Source: an uncultured Mucilaginibacter sp. (GTDB taxonomy: Bacteria; Bacteroidota; Bacteroidia; Sphingobacteriales; Sphingobacteriaceae). Taken from it: a stretch of DNA of 64,000 nucleotides. The notes under the pieces were generated by a model, which did not search any database, was not told the origin of the DNA, and worked only from the letters and a program-made list of their open reading frames with translations. This document shows positions 26,022-35,234 of this stretch, piece by piece. Where the stretch lies: the NCBI RefSeq assembly GCF_946479965.1, contig NZ_CAMLHX010000001.1:139549-203548 (forward strand), in the 5' to 3' direction. The position numbers were made by a program, and so were the translations under genes. Each line of letters opens with the position of its first letter. Position 1 is the first letter of the stretch.

Positions 26022-27308
26022 ATGAGTGAAAAAACAATTTTGGTTTGGTTCAGGAATGATTTGCGTATCCATGATAACGAGATATTGTTAGAAGCGGTGC
26101 GTAAAGCCGATAAGGTACTGCCAGTATATTGTTTTGATCCTTATTATTTTCAAAAGAACGCGTCACGCTCATCCAAAACAGGCAACATAAGGGCGCGTTT
26201 TCTGCTCGAATCTGTTGCTGATCTTCGCAAAAATCTGCGGGAGCTAAATAGTGAATTAATTTTACGTATAGGTAACCCTGCCGAAGTTTTGCCGCAGTTA
26301 GCTTTGGAGTACGATGTTAACGAGGTTTATCATCACCGCGAGGTAGCGCATGAGGAGACTGATATTTCTGAACAGGTTGAAACCGCTTTGTGGAAGATTA
26401 AACTCAACTTAAAACATTTTATTGGGCATACGTTGTATCATAAAGAGGATCTTCCATTCCCCATAAAAGACATTCCGGATAGTTTTGCCATTTTCAGAAA
26501 GAAAACTGAGCGCGAGAGCGCGGTACGCCCGGTATTAGATACGCCTGATGTAATTAATACTCCGGCTATTAGCGATGCCGGCGAATTGCCAACTCTTGCC
26601 CAATTAGGTTTGGAAGAGCCTTTGGATGATGTACGGTCGCGCACCAGGTTTACCGGCGGCGAAACCAGTGGGCTGCTTAGGCTTGAGCAATATTTTTCTG
26701 AGCTTGCGCAGCCCAACTCAGGTAAAAGCCCTCGTAATGCTTCTAAGCTTTCACCTTGGCTTTCACTGGGGTGTTTATCTATGCGGCAAGTATATTGGGC
26801 GGCCAAACGCTATAACAGCGATGCACTTGAATTGGAACTACTTTGGCGCGATTATTTCAGATTCATGTTTAAAAAGCACGGCACCAAATATTTCAACGCA
26901 GGCGACATTTCTATAGAAAATGACGCGTTTACCAATGAGCTTTTCGAAAAATGGAAATCAGGTAATACAAGTGTACCATTTGTTGACGCCAGCATGCATA
27001 AATTGAATGCAACGGGCTACATCAGCAATTTTAGCAGGCAAATGGTAGCAGCTTATCTGGTAAATGAACTGGAAGTTGACTGGCGTCGTGGTGCTGCTTA
27101 TTTTGAGGAAAAACTTATAGACTATTCACCCGCAAGTAATTGGGGCAATTGGGCATATGTAGCAGGTATTGGCCGGAATGCACGCGATGATAAATACTTT
27201 AATAGCGGTAAAAACCCTGAAGAGTTAAATACTAAAGGTGACTTTATAACCAGGTGGCTTCCCGACGCTCCCGCTGCCGGCCAATCTTCGTTGGCGCAGG
27301 CTGTCTGA
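26022..27308 (+). CDS. DASH-type cryptochrome/photolyase
   Basis: The 428-residue protein begins with the photolyase antenna domain (TILVWFRNDLRIHDNEIL) and has the DASH feature GHTLYHKEDLPFPIKDIPDSF, then the FAD-binding helical domain with NASKLSPWLSLGCLSMRQVYWAAKRY, ELLWRDYFRFM and DYSPASNWGNWAYVAG. DASH proteins repair cyclobutane dimers in single-stranded DNA and bind FAD and often a folate. The length and motifs are complete. It stands alone; light or stress regulation cannot be read from the sequence. Confidence 0.92.
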   Translation: MSEKTILVWFRNDLRIHDNEILLEAVRKADKVLPVYCFDPYYFQKNASRSSKTGNIRARFLLESVADLRKNLRELNSELILRIGNPAEVLPQLALEYDVNEVYHHREVAHEETDISEQVETALWKIKLNLKHFIGHTLYHKEDLPFPIKDIPDSFAIFRKKTERESAVRPVLDTPDVINTPAISDAGELPTLAQLGLEEPLDDVRSRTRFTGGETSGLLRLEQYFSELAQPNSGKSPRNASKLSPWLSLGCLSMRQVYWAAKRYNSDALELELLWRDYFRFMFKKHGTKYFNAGDISIENDAFTNELFEKWKSGNTSVPFVDASMHKLNATGYISNFSRQMVAAYLVNELEVDWRRGAAYFEEKLIDYSPASNWGNWAYVAGIGRNARDDKYFNSGKNPEELNTKGDFITRWLPDAPAAGQSSLAQAV

Positions 27309-27359
27309 AAATTACAACCAATAAACAAATTTGCCTATTGGTTTATGTATATTTGATAT

Positions 27360-27461
27360 ATGAACTCCTTTGAAGAATTTACAATAATTATTGGTCTGCT
27401 GGCCGTTCTTTTTGAAGGCATATCTCACCTGCGTGCCTTCCTGGTTAAAATTCTGCATTAA
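27360..27461 (+). CDS. Possible 33-aa membrane microprotein
   Basis: This ORF encodes MNSFEEFTIIIGLLAVLFEG followed by ISHLRAFLVKILH, one hydrophobic helix with charged ends. It lies 51 bases after the cryptochrome stop on the same strand and has no recognised family. Tiny hydrophobic ORFs arise by chance in AT-rich DNA, so this is tentative. Confidence 0.3.
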   Translation: MNSFEEFTIIIGLLAVLFEGISHLRAFLVKILH

Positions 27462-27584
27462 AAATTACACAAAGGGTATATTGAATTTAAAATCGCTGTT
27501 AAAAAGCAGCAAGAACCTTGTTTTCGCAATAGAAACGTATTAAATCATTTACAATTTAATTTAAGGTTTATTGCACGTTATGAT

Positions 27585-27592
27585 TACTTTTG
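27585..27592 (+). promoter_or_regulatory. Promoter -7 box upstream of sucA
   Basis: TACTTTTG fits the TAnnTTTG consensus and lies 25 bases before the sucA ATG. No TTG was found at the standard distance, so it is a partial promoter match. Confidence 0.4.
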
Positions 27593-27616
27593 TAACATTG
27601 TTTAGAATGGTCGACC

Positions 27617-30421
27617 ATGAATAGCCTCAATTATATTAATCAAGGAAACGCAGCATTTATAGATTCTTTATACGAAAGTTACAAGCAAGACCCTGAATCA
27701 GTTGATTTTGGGTGGCAGAAATTTTTTGAAGGATTTGATTTTGGGAGAAGCTCTGAAGCTCCCGTAATCAGTGCAGAAACACCTCAGCACTTTTTAAAAG
27801 AAATTAACGTACTCAATTTGATCGACGGCTATCGCGGCCGCGGGCACTTATTTGCAAAAACAAACCCTGTACGCGAGCGTCGTCATTACTTTCCGGGCAA
27901 AGAGCTTGACACTTTTGGTTTAAGCGAAGCTGATCTGGATACGGTATTTAACGCCGGTCACGAAGTTAAAATTGGCCCTGCCAAGCTGCGTGATATTATA
28001 CAGATGGTTGAAGAAACCTATTGTGGTACAATAGGTGTTGAGTATAAATACATACGTAACCCTATAAAGGTTAAGTGGTTTGAAGACCGCATGGAAAGCA
28101 CGCGCAATAAGCCGTCGTTTTCTAAAGAAGATAAAAAGCTGATGCTTAAAAAAGTGAGCGAGGCAGTAATCTTCGAAAACTTTTTAGGCACCAAGTTCTT
28201 GGGTCAGAAACGCTTCTCGCTTGAGGGGGCCGAAGCGCTGATCCCTGCAATGGATTCAGTTATTCAAAAAGGTGCTACTATTGGCATTAAAGAATTTATA
28301 ATTGGTATGGCTCACCGCGGGCGTTTGAACGTGCTGGCCAACATCATGAAGAAAAGTTACAAAGAGATATTCTCTGAGTTTGAAGGAAAGAATTATGATA
28401 TGGATTCTCCCTTCGGCGGAGATGTTAAGTATCACTTGGGTTACTCAACTGATGTTGATGCCGAGAACGGAAACAAAGTGCATCTTAGCCTTTGCCCTAA
28501 CCCTTCGCATCTGGAAGCCGTTGCTCCGGTTGTTGAGGGCCTTACCCGCTCAAAAATAGACTTTAAATACGGTGGCGATCATACCCAGATTGCACCGATA
28601 ATAATACATGGTGATGCCTCTGTTGCGGGCCAGGGTATTGTTTACGAGGTGTTGCAAATGGAGAAATTGGATGGTTACCGCACAGGTGGTACCATACATT
28701 TGGTTATTAATAACCAGATAGGTTTTACCACTAACTTTAAAGATGCACGTTCAAGTACTTACTGTACTGATATTGCCAAAGTGGTACAATCGCCGGTTTT
28801 TCACGTAAACGGTGATGATGTTGAGGCTTTGGCATATGTTATTAATATGGCTATGGAGTATCGTCAGATCTTCCATGAGGACGTATTTATAGACATTTTA
28901 TGCTATCGCCGTTATGGCCATAACGAGGCGGATGAGCCTAAATTTACCCAGCCTGTATTATACAAAGCTATTGATGCGCATCCAAACCCGCGCCAGGTAT
29001 ACTTGTCAAAATTATTGGCTGAGGGTAGCATTGACGAGGCTACGGTGAAACAGATGGAGAAAGAATTCAGAGATCTGTTGCAACAACAATTAGAGGAAAC
29101 TAAAGCGCAAGAACGCTTTACAGAATCAATAGAAATGTTTGCAGGTGCATGGCAAGGCTTGCATTTGGCAGAAGAACAAGAGGTGGTAAAATCAACAGAC
29201 ACTGCAGTTGATAAAGATACTTTGCTGGGCATAGGTAAAAAACTTACTGATCTACCTAAGGACAAGGAATTCTTTAAAAAGATAGAAAAACTGTTTGAGG
29301 ATCGTGCCAAAATGGTTAACGAAACTCACACTTTTGACTGGGCGATGGGTGAGCTGCTTGCTTACGGTTCATTACTAAACGAAGGCAGTAGAGTTCGTTT
29401 AAGCGGTGAGGATGTTAAACGTGGTACTTTCTCGCATCGCCATGCAGTAGTTACACTGCCTGATACAGAAGAAGAATACACACCGCTGGCAACTATAGAC
29501 GGTGGTCAACGTTTTCATATCTATAACTCACTATTATCAGAGTATGGTGTGTTAGGTTTTGAATATGGTTATGCTTTAGCTAACCCGCATGCCTTAACAA
29601 TATGGGAGGCCCAGTTTGGTGACTTCTTTAATGGTGCACAAACTATTATTGACCAATATATTGTAAGCGGCGAAACCAAATGGCAACGCGGTAACGGCCT
29701 GGTTATGTTGTTGCCACACGGCTATGAAGGTCAGGGCCCGGAACATTCATCAGCACGTATTGAGCGCTTTATGGAGCTTTGTGCCGATAATAATATCCAG
29801 GTAACCAATTGCTCTACACCCGCCAACTTCTTCCACGTTTTACGCAGGCAGTTGGCTCGCGATTTCCGCAAACCACTGGTAGTGTTTACACCAAAAAGTT
29901 TATTGCGTAATCCCAAATGTGTATCGCCGCTTGCCGACTTTACAGATGCCGGTTTCCGCGAAGTAATTGACGACAACTTTGCTGATAAGAAAAAAGTTAA
30001 ACGTGTATTATTCTGTTCTGGTAAGATCTACTATGATCTGTTAGAGAAACAACAGGTGGATGATCGAAAAGACGTAGCGATTGTACGTTTAGAGCAATTG
30101 TATCCAACTCCGGTAGATCAAATAGCAAAAATACGTGCTGCTTATACCAAAGCAGAAGATTTTATCTGGGTACAGGAAGAACCGGAAAATAGTGGTGCGT
30201 GGCCATATCTGTGGCGCAAATCCCGTACGGAAGATGCTTTGAAATTTGACGATGTTCTTGCCCGTTTAGAAGCAAGTAGCCCGGCAACAGGATATGCTAA
30301 GCAACACGCCGCGCAGCAGCTGCACATTATTTCAAAAGCGTTTGAATCACCGGCAGGAAAAAAAGTAAAAAAGGTAATTAAAGAAACTGCGCAAAAAATG
30401 GCGATAGCCGGAGCGGATTAA
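27617..30421 (+). CDS. sucA: 2-oxoglutarate dehydrogenase E1 component
   Basis: This thiamine-diphosphate enzyme decarboxylates 2-oxoglutarate in the TCA cycle and passes the succinyl group to the lipoyl arm of SucB. The 934-residue protein has the N-terminal E2-contact segment (AAFIDSLYESYKQDPESVDFGWQKFFEGF), the ThDP domain with IGMAHRGRLNVLANI and NGDDVEAL, YRRYGHNEADEP, a transketolase-like pyrimidine domain (HRHAVV...TIDGGQ..SEYGVLGFEYGYA) and a C-terminal domain. The length and order are typical. It is the first gene of a two-gene operon with sucB. Confidence 0.97.
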   Translation: MNSLNYINQGNAAFIDSLYESYKQDPESVDFGWQKFFEGFDFGRSSEAPVISAETPQHFLKEINVLNLIDGYRGRGHLFAKTNPVRERRHYFPGKELDTFGLSEADLDTVFNAGHEVKIGPAKLRDIIQMVEETYCGTIGVEYKYIRNPIKVKWFEDRMESTRNKPSFSKEDKKLMLKKVSEAVIFENFLGTKFLGQKRFSLEGAEALIPAMDSVIQKGATIGIKEFIIGMAHRGRLNVLANIMKKSYKEIFSEFEGKNYDMDSPFGGDVKYHLGYSTDVDAENGNKVHLSLCPNPSHLEAVAPVVEGLTRSKIDFKYGGDHTQIAPIIIHGDASVAGQGIVYEVLQMEKLDGYRTGGTIHLVINNQIGFTTNFKDARSSTYCTDIAKVVQSPVFHVNGDDVEALAYVINMAMEYRQIFHEDVFIDILCYRRYGHNEADEPKFTQPVLYKAIDAHPNPRQVYLSKLLAEGSIDEATVKQMEKEFRDLLQQQLEETKAQERFTESIEMFAGAWQGLHLAEEQEVVKSTDTAVDKDTLLGIGKKLTDLPKDKEFFKKIEKLFEDRAKMVNETHTFDWAMGELLAYGSLLNEGSRVRLSGEDVKRGTFSHRHAVVTLPDTEEEYTPLATIDGGQRFHIYNSLLSEYGVLGFEYGYALANPHALTIWEAQFGDFFNGAQTIIDQYIVSGETKWQRGNGLVMLLPHGYEGQGPEHSSARIERFMELCADNNIQVTNCSTPANFFHVLRRQLARDFRKPLVVFTPKSLLRNPKCVSPLADFTDAGFREVIDDNFADKKKVKRVLFCSGKIYYDLLEKQQVDDRKDVAIVRLEQLYPTPVDQIAKIRAAYTKAEDFIWVQEEPENSGAWPYLWRKSRTEDALKFDDVLARLEASSPATGYAKQHAAQQLHIISKAFESPAGKKVKKVIKETAQKMAIAGAD

Positions 30422-30439
30422 TAAGTTTGTTATGTTATA

Positions 30440-30510
30440 CGTTTGACGTTGTACGTTATACGTAGTAATGGCAAAAAATAAAACGTAGCACGTATAACGT
30501 AATACGTACA
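30440..30510. repeat. ACGTTATACGT repeat cluster between sucA and sucB
   Basis: TACGTTATACGT at 30452-30463 and its reverse complement ACGTATAACGTA at 30490-30501 form a 12-bp stem around a 26-base loop; further TATACGTTTGACGTTGTACG words lie on both sides. It separates two genes of one enzyme complex, so the hairpin would lie inside the operon mRNA. Confidence 0.6.
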
Positions 30511-30539
30511 AGCTAAATAGAACTACAACAAAGAAATAT

Positions 30540-32084
30540 ATGAGTTTAGAGATCAAAGTTCCGCCGGTAGGCGAATCAATCACTGAAGTTACCCTTGCTA
30601 ACTGGATAAAAAAAGATGGCGATACGGTAGCGATGGATGAAGTTATTGCCGAGTTGGAATCAGATAAAGCCACATTTGAGTTAACTGCTGAAAAAGCGGG
30701 CACTTTAAAAACTTTAGTGAATGTTGGCGATGTAATAGCCATTGGTGCTGCTGTTGCCAGTATTGAAGATGGTGGCGCACCCGCTGCTGCTGCTCCTGCA
30801 AAGGAAGCTGCCCCTGTACCACAGGCCAATGCCGCACCGGCTGCTGTAGCTGCTCCTGCATCAACCGGAGGCGCTGCATCTGCAATAAAAGTTCCACCTG
30901 TTGGCGAGTCAATAACCGAAGTTACTTTGTCCCGCTGGTTGAAAAAGAACGGCGAGACCGTAGCGATGGATGAGGCTATTGCCGAACTGGAATCAGACAA
31001 AGCAACATTTGAATTGACTGCCGATAAAGCGGGCGTTTTAACCACCATTGCCAACGAAGGCGATGTGTTGACTATTGGCGCCGAAGTTGCAAGTATATCA
31101 GGAAGCGGCGCTGCTGCTTCTGCACCAGCCGCCGCTGCACCAGCCCCTGCTGCTGCAAACGCACCGGTTATTGCTGATAAAAACTACGCATCAGGCACGC
31201 CATCACCGGCTGCCGGAAAAATATTGGCCGAAAAAGGCATTGACCCTTCTGCTGTTAGCGGAAGCGGTGTTAATGGCCGCATTACTAAAGAAGACGCCGT
31301 ACAGGCACAAGCTGCCGCGCCTGCACCTGCTGCTAAACCGGCCGCTGCACCTGCACCTGCTGCCGCCCCAGCAAAAGCGGGAGCGCGTGATGAGCGTCGC
31401 GAAAAGATGTCGCCATTGCGTAAAACAGTTGCCAAGCGTTTAGTTGCTGTTAAAAATGAAACTGCCATGCTTACCACTTTTAACGAAGTGGATATGCAGC
31501 CAATTATGGAACTGCGTGGTAAGTACAAAGATAAATTCAAAGAGAAATACGGCGTTGGTTTAGGCTTTATGTCGTTCTTTACCAAAGCAGTAACCGAGGC
31601 TTTAAAAGATTGGCCGGCTGTTGGCGCACGTATAGAAGGCGAAGAAGTGATCTACAGCAATTTTGCTGATATCTCTATCGCTGTATCTGCTCCAAAAGGT
31701 TTGGTTGTACCAGTTATCCGTAACGCGGATAGCATGAGTCTGGCCGAAATAGAGAAAGCTATCATTACGCTAGCCGGTAAAGCTCGCGAAAGCAAACTTA
31801 CATTAGATGAAATGACAGGCGGAACGTTTACCATCACTAATGGTGGTGTATTCGGGTCTATGCTTTCAACCCCGATTATAAACTCGCCGCAATCTGCGAT
31901 ATTGGGTATGCACAATATTATTGAGCGCCCGGTTGCAGTAAATGGTCAGGTTGTTATCCGTCCGATGATGTACTTAGCCTTATCATATGACCACCGAATT
32001 GTTGATGGTCGTGAGTCGGTAAGCTTCCTGGTAAGGGTTAAGCAATTACTGGAAGATCCTGCAAGGTTACTGTTAGGCGTATAA
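30540..32084 (+). CDS. sucB: 2-oxoglutarate dehydrogenase E2 (dihydrolipoyl succinyltransferase), two lipoyl domains
   Basis: This enzyme moves the succinyl group from E1 to CoA. The 514-residue protein carries two lipoyl domains in tandem (about 2-76 and 115-190) with lipoylation sites Lys43 and Lys154, each in ESDKATFEL, joined by Ala/Pro-rich linkers. It has a peripheral subunit-binding domain at about 215-255 ([24 protein letters not shown]) and the catalytic domain with His485 and Asp489 in DHRIVDGRE. Most bacterial SucB have one lipoyl domain; here the two are clearly an internal duplication. Confidence 0.95.
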   Translation: MSLEIKVPPVGESITEVTLANWIKKDGDTVAMDEVIAELESDKATFELTAEKAGTLKTLVNVGDVIAIGAAVASIEDGGAPAAAAPAKEAAPVPQANAAPAAVAAPASTGGAASAIKVPPVGESITEVTLSRWLKKNGETVAMDEAIAELESDKATFELTADKAGVLTTIANEGDVLTIGAEVASISGSGAAASAPAAAAPAPAAANAPVIADKNYASGTPSPAAGKILAEKGIDPSAVSGSGVNGRITKEDAVQAQAAAPAPAAKPAAAPAPAAAPAKAGARDERREKMSPLRKTVAKRLVAVKNETAMLTTFNEVDMQPIMELRGKYKDKFKEKYGVGLGFMSFFTKAVTEALKDWPAVGARIEGEEVIYSNFADISIAVSAPKGLVVPVIRNADSMSLAEIEKAIITLAGKARESKLTLDEMTGGTFTITNGGVFGSMLSTPIINSPQSAILGMHNIIERPVAVNGQVVIRPMMYLALSYDHRIVDGRESVSFLVRVKQLLEDPARLLLGV

Positions 32085-32104
32085 TATACCCGTTAAAAAT
32101 TTTG

Positions 32105-32131
32105 AAAGGCCCGGTTTACCGGGCCTTTTTT
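32105..32131 (+). terminator. Terminator of the suc operon
   Basis: AAAGGCCCGG and CCGGGCCTTT form a 10-bp stem around TTTA, followed by a T run. Confidence 0.92.
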
Positions 32132-32192
32132 GTTATTGGGCTGATTCAAGCAAAGTGTAAAACGGCATTATTTATGTATCTTCAATAACAAC

Positions 32193-32933
32193 ATGACCTA
32201 CGAGCAACAAGCCCATATTCAATTACAGTTTTGGCAGCACAAAATGCAGAAAAAGCCGTCGCTGGGCGACCGCATTGCCAAGGGTTTGCAGAACAAGATC
32301 AACGATATCATTCCCGAGAAAATGCATGCCACTATCACCACAATTATTGAGAAAATGGTGAAGGGCGTATTATTTGGCGCGCAGCACACCACAAGTTCGG
32401 CCAAACCTGATGTTTCTTTTCAACTGCGCGAAGCTAATGTCAAAAATAGAGTGGAGTTTTATCAGAAGACGGCATCTGTTGAAGGCGCTGTTACTGGTGC
32501 GGGCGGCTTTTTAATGGGATTAGCTGATTTCCCTATCTTGCTGGCCTTGAAAATGAAACTACTTTTTGAAATTGCTGCGCTTTATGGGTTTGATGTGGAT
32601 GATTACCGCGAGCGTTTGTATATTCTTTATATCTTCCAATTGGCGTTTAGTAGTCAGCAAAAGCGGAACGAGGTTTATAAGCTGACAGAAAATTGGCAGG
32701 AATACTGCGAAAGCCTGCCAAATGACGTGCAGGAGTTTAACTGGCGCACCTTTCAGCAGGAATATCGCGATTATATTGATCTCGCTAAAATGGCCCAATT
32801 GCTGCCCGTAATAGGCGCCGCGGTAGGAGCGGTAGTAAACTATAAGCTAATAGCGAAGCTAGGCGATACAGCTATGAATTGTTATCGCATGAGAATAGAT
32901 TTGCAATTTAACTCGGGCCTTCTGCCAAAATAA
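32193..32933 (+). CDS. EcsC family protein
   Basis: This 246-residue protein has the EcsC core: EGAVTGAGGFLMGLADFPILLALKMKLLFEIAALYGFDVDDY, a pair of hydrophobic helices, and a C-terminal LLPVIGAAVGAVVNYKLIAKLGDTAMNCYRMR. EcsC proteins are often encoded beside ABC exporters but their function is poorly known; here no exporter gene is nearby. It is a single gene between the suc operon and a DinB gene on the other strand. Confidence 0.85.
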   Translation: MTYEQQAHIQLQFWQHKMQKKPSLGDRIAKGLQNKINDIIPEKMHATITTIIEKMVKGVLFGAQHTTSSAKPDVSFQLREANVKNRVEFYQKTASVEGAVTGAGGFLMGLADFPILLALKMKLLFEIAALYGFDVDDYRERLYILYIFQLAFSSQQKRNEVYKLTENWQEYCESLPNDVQEFNWRTFQQEYRDYIDLAKMAQLLPVIGAAVGAVVNYKLIAKLGDTAMNCYRMRIDLQFNSGLLPK

Positions 32934-32967
32934 CGTCGAATTATTTCTGAGATGTCCCTTTAGGTGG

Positions 32968-33432
32968 TTAGGGGGCTAACAAGGCTCTTTTTAACGCCCA
33001 TATATAACCTACATGCAAACCCTCATGAAATGGCAGAAAATTCACAATATCACTTATGTTGTTGATGTCAACTCCATAACGGGTGGTCCATGGTGTATAG
33101 TTTTCAAACAGATCCGTTTGCAGATCTAGCTCAAATTGTTCCAGCGTGGTAACAAACAGTTCCTGGATGCGTTGCAACTCCTCAACTGTGACAAATTTCT
33201 CCGGACGCGTACCGGGCGCATAAGCATTGATAAACTCGGCGTCTACTATTGGTTCAACGCCCCCTCTGCGGTAGCAAACCACTTGTTGGGTAGCTACCAA
33301 ATGGCCCATATTCCAAATTATATTATTGTTAAAGCCTGTTGGCACCTGGTTTAACTGCTCAATAGTCAGGCCTTCAATAGTATTTGCTAAGCCTATACGT
33401 GGTTTTTTTATAATTTCTATAATCTTGTTCAT
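32968..33432 (-). CDS. DinB superfamily protein
   Basis: This 154-residue four-helix protein has MGHLVATQQ and FLPFHEGLHVGYIWALKRAL, which place metal-binding histidines at the expected positions of DinB-like hydrolases/transferases. It starts IGLANTIEGLTIEQLNQVPTGFNNNIIWN, typical of this group. The substrate is unknown, perhaps thiol-dependent detoxification. It is divergent from the glycosyltransferase gene with about 75 bases between. Confidence 0.82.
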   Translation of the reverse strand: MNKIIEIIKKPRIGLANTIEGLTIEQLNQVPTGFNNNIIWNMGHLVATQQVVCYRRGGVEPIVDAEFINAYAPGTRPEKFVTVEELQRIQELFVTTLEQFELDLQTDLFENYTPWTTRYGVDINNISDIVNFLPFHEGLHVGYIWALKRALLAP

Positions 33433-33478
33433 GGTATTGTGAAATATGGCGCAATTTAATGCTTAAACTTTATTTATC

Positions 33479-33486
33479 TACATTTG
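33479..33486 (+). promoter_or_regulatory. Promoter -7 box upstream of the glycosyltransferase gene
   Basis: TACATTTG fits the TAnnTTTG consensus and lies 21 bases before the ATG at 33508. It overlaps the TTG that a longer reading frame would use as a start, which favours the ATG. Confidence 0.45.
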
Positions 33487-33507
33487 CAGCGTAGTTTTAA
33501 CCCACCA

Positions 33508-35223
33508 ATGCAATTATTCAGTAAACAGAAAAACCTTAGGTCTAACCAAATACTTGCCTGTTTTCTGATATGCTGGACCGCGCTGAACATATTGCAGGCT
33601 TTTACCCTCGAAATTCACGCTGACGAAGCATATTACTGGATGTATTCGCGGTTTTTGGATTGGGGATACTTTGACCACCCACCGATGGTGGCCATCTTTA
33701 TCCGGATAGGGGATATGCTGATGCATAACGAGCTGGGCCTGCGTCTCATCACCATTATCACCAGTAGCCTTTCCATCTATGTGCTTTGGCTCATCCTTAA
33801 AAAATATGCTGTAGATATTTTGCCATTTATAATGGTGACGGGCGGCATTTTTATATTCAGCATTTATGGCTTTACTACTACGCCCGATGCACCGTTGTAT
33901 TTCTTTGCTATCCTGTTTTACTATGTCTATCAAAAATATATTGACAATGATAAATGGTTGCTGGCAATAGCATTAGGTGTATTGATAGCCTGCATGTTAT
34001 ACAGTAAATACCATGCAGTGTTGCTGGTTGCTTTCACACTGGCATCAAATATAAAACTGTTAAAAAGACCTTCGTTTTACCTTATCGTTGTTATCGCTAC
34101 TGCATTGTATGTACCCCATATTTTATGGCAGGTGCAGCACGGTTACCCATCGCTTAATTATCATTTATATGAGCGCGCGGCGAGTATGTACAACTCCGAT
34201 AACACGTACTCCTATATTCCGGGGCAACTATTAATGGCAGGACCGCTTATTGGTTGGTTTTTGTTTTACCGGGCATTCAGCATAAAAATTAAAGATGCCT
34301 TTATCCGTTGCCTGTTGGTAAATTGCATTGGAACGCTGGTCTTCTTTTTTATTACCACCTTTAGGGGAGAAGCGCAACCACACTGGACGCTGATTGCCTT
34401 TGCGCCACTTGCGATGCTGGCCTTGATAAGATTTAAACAAATTGGCAGCGTACCGCGCTGGTTCTATCCGGTTGCAACTATCAACATCATAATTATTGTA
34501 GCGATAAGGCTGTGCCTGGTTTTTGCAGTGCCGTTTGTAAGGCAGCTTGGGCAAATAAAAAGCTATTATGGCTTTAAGGAATGGTCAGCTACCGTAAAGC
34601 AAAAAGCAGGCGATGCTTATATAGTGATGACGGATGGCTTTCAAAATCCATCCAAATACAATTATTACACCAACAGTTTGAAAGGTTTTTCGTATGATTC
34701 GCGTTATTACCACCGCACGCAGTTTGACATATGGCCGATTGAGGAGGAAATGCAGGGCAAACGTGTGCTTTATCTTAACGATGTTAAAAATCCGCTTACA
34801 ATAGATTCAATAAAAAATCCGCATTGGACCTGGTATACCGAATGGATAGACGATTTCAGAAGCTATCAGAAAGTAAAGATCGAAACGGATGTAAGCAAAA
34901 TAGTCGTTAAGCAAGGACAGAAGGCAGATATAGCTCTCAACATCACCAACCCATACCCTTATACCATCAGCTTTGATAACGAAAATCGTAAGCAGCAGGT
35001 TTTATTAGACGCTTGTTATTTTATGGGCGACGGGTTGGTCCATGCTCAAAAAAGCGATTCTTTATTTAATAAAATTACCATAAAGCCACGTGAGACCGAG
35101 CCTTATGATTTTACCTTAATGCCGCCTGCGCAAAAAGGCACTTACCAGTTGATATTTTCAATTAAAACCACTCCCTTTGCGGGGAGTACTAATAGCCGAA
35201 CAGTTAAACTTATAGTCGAATAG
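33508..35223 (+). CDS. ArnT-like family 39 glycosyltransferase (membrane)
   Basis: This 571-residue integral membrane protein has about ten helices in the first 340 residues and a C-terminal soluble beta-rich part. EIHADEAYYWMYSRFLDWGYFDHPPMVAIFIRIG carries the acidic residues and HPP motif of polyprenyl-phosphate-sugar transferases of the GT39/GT83 (PMT_2) type. It would move a sugar from a lipid carrier to an acceptor on the outer side of the inner membrane. The ATG is preferred to an upstream TTG. It lies 11 bases before the next gene, probably in one transcript. Confidence 0.85.
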   Translation: MQLFSKQKNLRSNQILACFLICWTALNILQAFTLEIHADEAYYWMYSRFLDWGYFDHPPMVAIFIRIGDMLMHNELGLRLITIITSSLSIYVLWLILKKYAVDILPFIMVTGGIFIFSIYGFTTTPDAPLYFFAILFYYVYQKYIDNDKWLLAIALGVLIACMLYSKYHAVLLVAFTLASNIKLLKRPSFYLIVVIATALYVPHILWQVQHGYPSLNYHLYERAASMYNSDNTYSYIPGQLLMAGPLIGWFLFYRAFSIKIKDAFIRCLLVNCIGTLVFFFITTFRGEAQPHWTLIAFAPLAMLALIRFKQIGSVPRWFYPVATINIIIIVAIRLCLVFAVPFVRQLGQIKSYYGFKEWSATVKQKAGDAYIVMTDGFQNPSKYNYYTNSLKGFSYDSRYYHRTQFDIWPIEEEMQGKRVLYLNDVKNPLTIDSIKNPHWTWYTEWIDDFRSYQKVKIETDVSKIVVKQGQKADIALNITNPYPYTISFDNENRKQQVLLDACYFMGDGLVHAQKSDSLFNKITIKPRETEPYDFTLMPPAQKGTYQLIFSIKTTPFAGSTNSRTVKLIVE

Positions 35224-35234
35224 CCGTCACCACT

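Noticed and set aside
30347..31054. Long minus-strand ORF across the sucA-sucB junction
   Set aside because: It is antisense to two strongly supported genes and its Ala/Ser-rich sequence mirrors the lipoyl linkers; its end reads the ACGT repeats as protein.
33484..33507. TTG start for the glycosyltransferase
   Set aside because: The TTG lies in a TAnnTTTG promoter box and adds residues outside the family pattern; the ATG at 33508 is used.
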